15,036 nt of DNA, from positions 1 to 15,036 of the forward strand of contig CALBVA010000219.1 of the NCBI GenBank assembly GCA_937969125.1, read 5' to 3'. The position numbers were made by a program, and so were the translations under genes. The notes below the pieces were generated by a model that was not told where the DNA came from, searched no databases, and saw only the letters and a program-made list of their open reading frames with translations. Below, in pieces: positions 13,570 to 15,036 of the stretch; position 1 is the stretch's first letter; the number at the start of each line of letters is the position of its first letter. This DNA is from an uncultured Verrucomicrobiales bacterium (GTDB taxonomy: Bacteria > Verrucomicrobiota > Verrucomicrobiia > Verrucomicrobiales > Akkermansiaceae).

Positions 13570-14781
13570 ATGAGCGACGCCGCAACAGCCGAACCCCCAC
13601 TCACCCCTGAAGTCCAGGAAGCCCTCGCCCAACTCATCGGCGGCACCTCGAAGGTCCTGTCTGATCAGGAACTTGGGAAGAAGCTTTCCCAGGGCCGTCC
13701 GCTGCGCATTAAATTCGGTGTCGACCCCACCGCTCCGGATATTCACCTCGGCCACACCGTTCCGCTCGAAAAACTCCGCCAGTTTCAGGAACTCGGCCAC
13801 CACGCCATCCTCCTCATTGGCGACTTTACCGCCACCGTCGGTGATCCCACCGGTCGAAGTACGGCTCGTCCTCCGCTCACCCGCGAAGAGGTCTTGGCCA
13901 ATGCCGCCACCTACACTGAGCAGGCCTTCAAGGTTCTTGATCGTGAGAAGACCGAGATCATTTTTAATGGCGATTGGTTCCGCAAAATGACCTACGAACA
14001 GGTCCTGAAACTCAATGCCCGCGTTACCCTGCAGCAAATGCTCCAGCGCGAGGACTTTAAGGAGCGCGTCGCCAAGGGAACCGAAGTCCGCCTCCACGAA
14101 ATTCAGTATCCCATCATGCAGGGCTGGGACTCCGTCGAGCTGAAGTCCGACGTCGAAATCGGCGGGACGGATCAGCTCTTCAACATGCTCGTCGGCCGCG
14201 ACCTACAGAAGGAGGAAGGCCAGGCCCAGCAATCTGTCATCTGCATGCCCCTCCTCGAAGGACTCGATGGTGTTAAAAAAATGTCCAAGAGCGCCCACAA
14301 CTACGTCGGTGTCAATGAGCCCCCCATCGAGATGTTCGGCAAGCTCATGAGCATCAGCGATGAACTGATGGACCGCTACTACCTCCTCCTCCTCGGAGCC
14401 GCGCGGGATGAGTCCCTGCATCCCATGGAAGCGAAGAAGGAATTAGCCCGCCGCATCGTCGCCCGCTACCACTGCGAAGAAGAAGGAAAGGCCGCCCGAG
14501 AGGATTGGGAAACCCGCTTCTCCAAGCGCGACCTCAACGCCGCCGATCTCCCTGAACTTTCCGCCTCGGGTCTTGGTGGAAACGTCCTCGAAGCTGTCTC
14601 AAAAGTTTTCAAGGAATCCTTCAATCTCGAGAAATCCAATGGTGAACTTCGGAAGCAATTCATCACCACAGGTGCGATCCAGCTCGATGGCGAAAAACTC
14701 ACCGATCCCTTCGCCGACTTTCCCGGTCAGCCCGGCCAAATCCTCCGCCTCAGCAAAAAGCAGAGTGTGAGGCTTTCGTAA
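13570..14781 (+). CDS. tyrS: Tyrosyl-tRNA synthetase
   Basis: 403 residues from ATG 13570. The frame is open back to 13411, but that extension would run through the tRNA 3' end and terminator, so I take the ATG at 13570, which has no Shine-Dalgarno. The enzyme activates tyrosine with ATP and charges tRNA-Tyr. The class I signature is FGVDPTAPDIHLGH (49-62, HLGH in place of HIGH) and the second is KMSKS (237-241). Other typical parts are GDFTATVGDPTGRS, QGWDSVELKSDVEIGGTDQLFNMLVGR and, at the C-terminus (about 335-400), an S4-like RNA-binding domain ending in GQILRLSKK. The HLGH/KMSKS pair and about 400-residue length fit the second bacterial TyrRS type (TyrZ-like) rather than the Bacillus stearothermophilus type. 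The gene's promoter is not clear; TTGAAA at 13531-13536 is a possible -35. Confidence 0.95.
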   Translation: MSDAATAEPPLTPEVQEALAQLIGGTSKVLSDQELGKKLSQGRPLRIKFGVDPTAPDIHLGHTVPLEKLRQFQELGHHAILLIGDFTATVGDPTGRSTARPPLTREEVLANAATYTEQAFKVLDREKTEIIFNGDWFRKMTYEQVLKLNARVTLQQMLQREDFKERVAKGTEVRLHEIQYPIMQGWDSVELKSDVEIGGTDQLFNMLVGRDLQKEEGQAQQSVICMPLLEGLDGVKKMSKSAHNYVGVNEPPIEMFGKLMSISDELMDRYYLLLLGAARDESLHPMEAKKELARRIVARYHCEEEGKAAREDWETRFSKRDLNAADLPELSASGLGGNVLEAVSKVFKESFNLEKSNGELRKQFITTGAIQLDGEKLTDPFADFPGQPGQILRLSKKQSVRLS

Positions 14782-14852
14782 GGACATTCATAGTTTCCGG
14801 GGGCCGGCAGGATCGTAACAGACTTGGCCCTTTGGGGTGTGCCCTGGAACCT

Positions 14853-15036
14853 TTAGGACCGCGGTTGAACTTCCAGCCACTCTTTTTTAGCCACGAGCGC
14901 AGTGGCGAAGGCAGCGATGCCTTCGTGGCGGCCAACGAAGCCCATCGTTTCGTTGGTGGTGGCTTTGATACCGATGTCGGCAGGAGTGACGCCGAGGGCC
15001 TGCGCGATTTTTTGCTTCATGGCGGGAGCGTGAGAG
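14853..15036 (-). CDS. ispF: 2-C-methyl-D-erythritol 2,4-cyclodiphosphate synthase, C-terminal part
   Basis: The last 60 codons and a TAA stop (14853-14855) are present; the start lies beyond the right edge of the window. IspF is a soluble cytoplasmic trimer that makes the cyclic diphosphate of the MEP isoprenoid pathway. The visible part carries the family C-terminal pattern: MKQKIAQALGV, then IKATTNETMGFVGRHEGIAA, matching the usual K-A-T-T-x-E-x-x-G-F-x-G-R-x-E-G-I-A-A, then a short tail AKKEWLEVQPRS. The gene is convergent with tyrS, with 71 bases between the stop codons and no clear terminator in that gap. Confidence 0.92.
   Translation of the reverse strand, partial: SHAPAMKQKIAQALGVTPADIGIKATTNETMGFVGRHEGIAAFATALVAKKEWLEVQPRS

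Noticed and set aside
14782..14852. Bidirectional terminator between tyrS and ispF
   Set aside because: Only short G/C pairings (GGGCC ... GGCCC) with a long loop and no T run were found.

Overview
The window looks like part of a chromosome from a Verrucomicrobiota bacterium, probably Verrucomicrobiales-like. This rests on gene content rather than any marker alignment: a long, divergent FtsZ with an acidic linker, a DUF4175 membrane protein followed by a squalene-cyclase-repeat protein, and large secreted proteins of a kind typical of the Planctomycetes-Verrucomicrobia group. No phage, transposon, CRISPR or other mobile signature was seen. None of the start codons inspected has a recognisable Shine-Dalgarno sequence.

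Left part (1-1372). Positions 1-387 hold no gene that I can support. A minus-strand gene at 388-1194 encodes a secreted, cysteine-containing protein that resembles a double-psi beta-barrel (RlpA/expansin-like) domain.

Central module (1373-10456, all minus strand, short gaps). In transcription order: a 902-residue DUF4175 membrane protein; one reading frame with a signal peptide that is broken by two in-frame TGA codons (7346-7696 and 7043-7309); a secreted protein of squalene/prenyltransferase-like alpha repeats; and three tandem paralogues (4211-5995, 2850-4184, 1373-2830), each with a signal peptide, small beta-barrel repeats, a concanavalin/LamG-like jelly-roll region and more barrel repeats. 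Every product is predicted to lie in the membrane or beyond it, so the module probably builds or senses something in the cell envelope; its function is unknown to me.

Right part (10457-15036). A 217-base divergent spacer separates the module from plus-strand ftsZ. After it come ribF (FMN/FAD synthesis), a tRNA-His(GUG) gene with a clear intrinsic terminator, and tyrS (tyrosyl-tRNA synthetase, HLGH/KMSKS type). The window ends in the 3' part of a convergent ispF (isoprenoid MEP pathway). These are housekeeping genes.

Most unusual observations: (1) the coding frame across 7043-7696 continues in phase through two UGA codons, and a perfect 8-bp hairpin lies 14 bases after the second, so selenocysteine insertion, readthrough, coupled genes or decay all need testing; (2) the three-paralogue array; (3) the FtsZ T7 loop, where the usual N-x-D-x-x-D pattern reads N-V-G-L-D-E.
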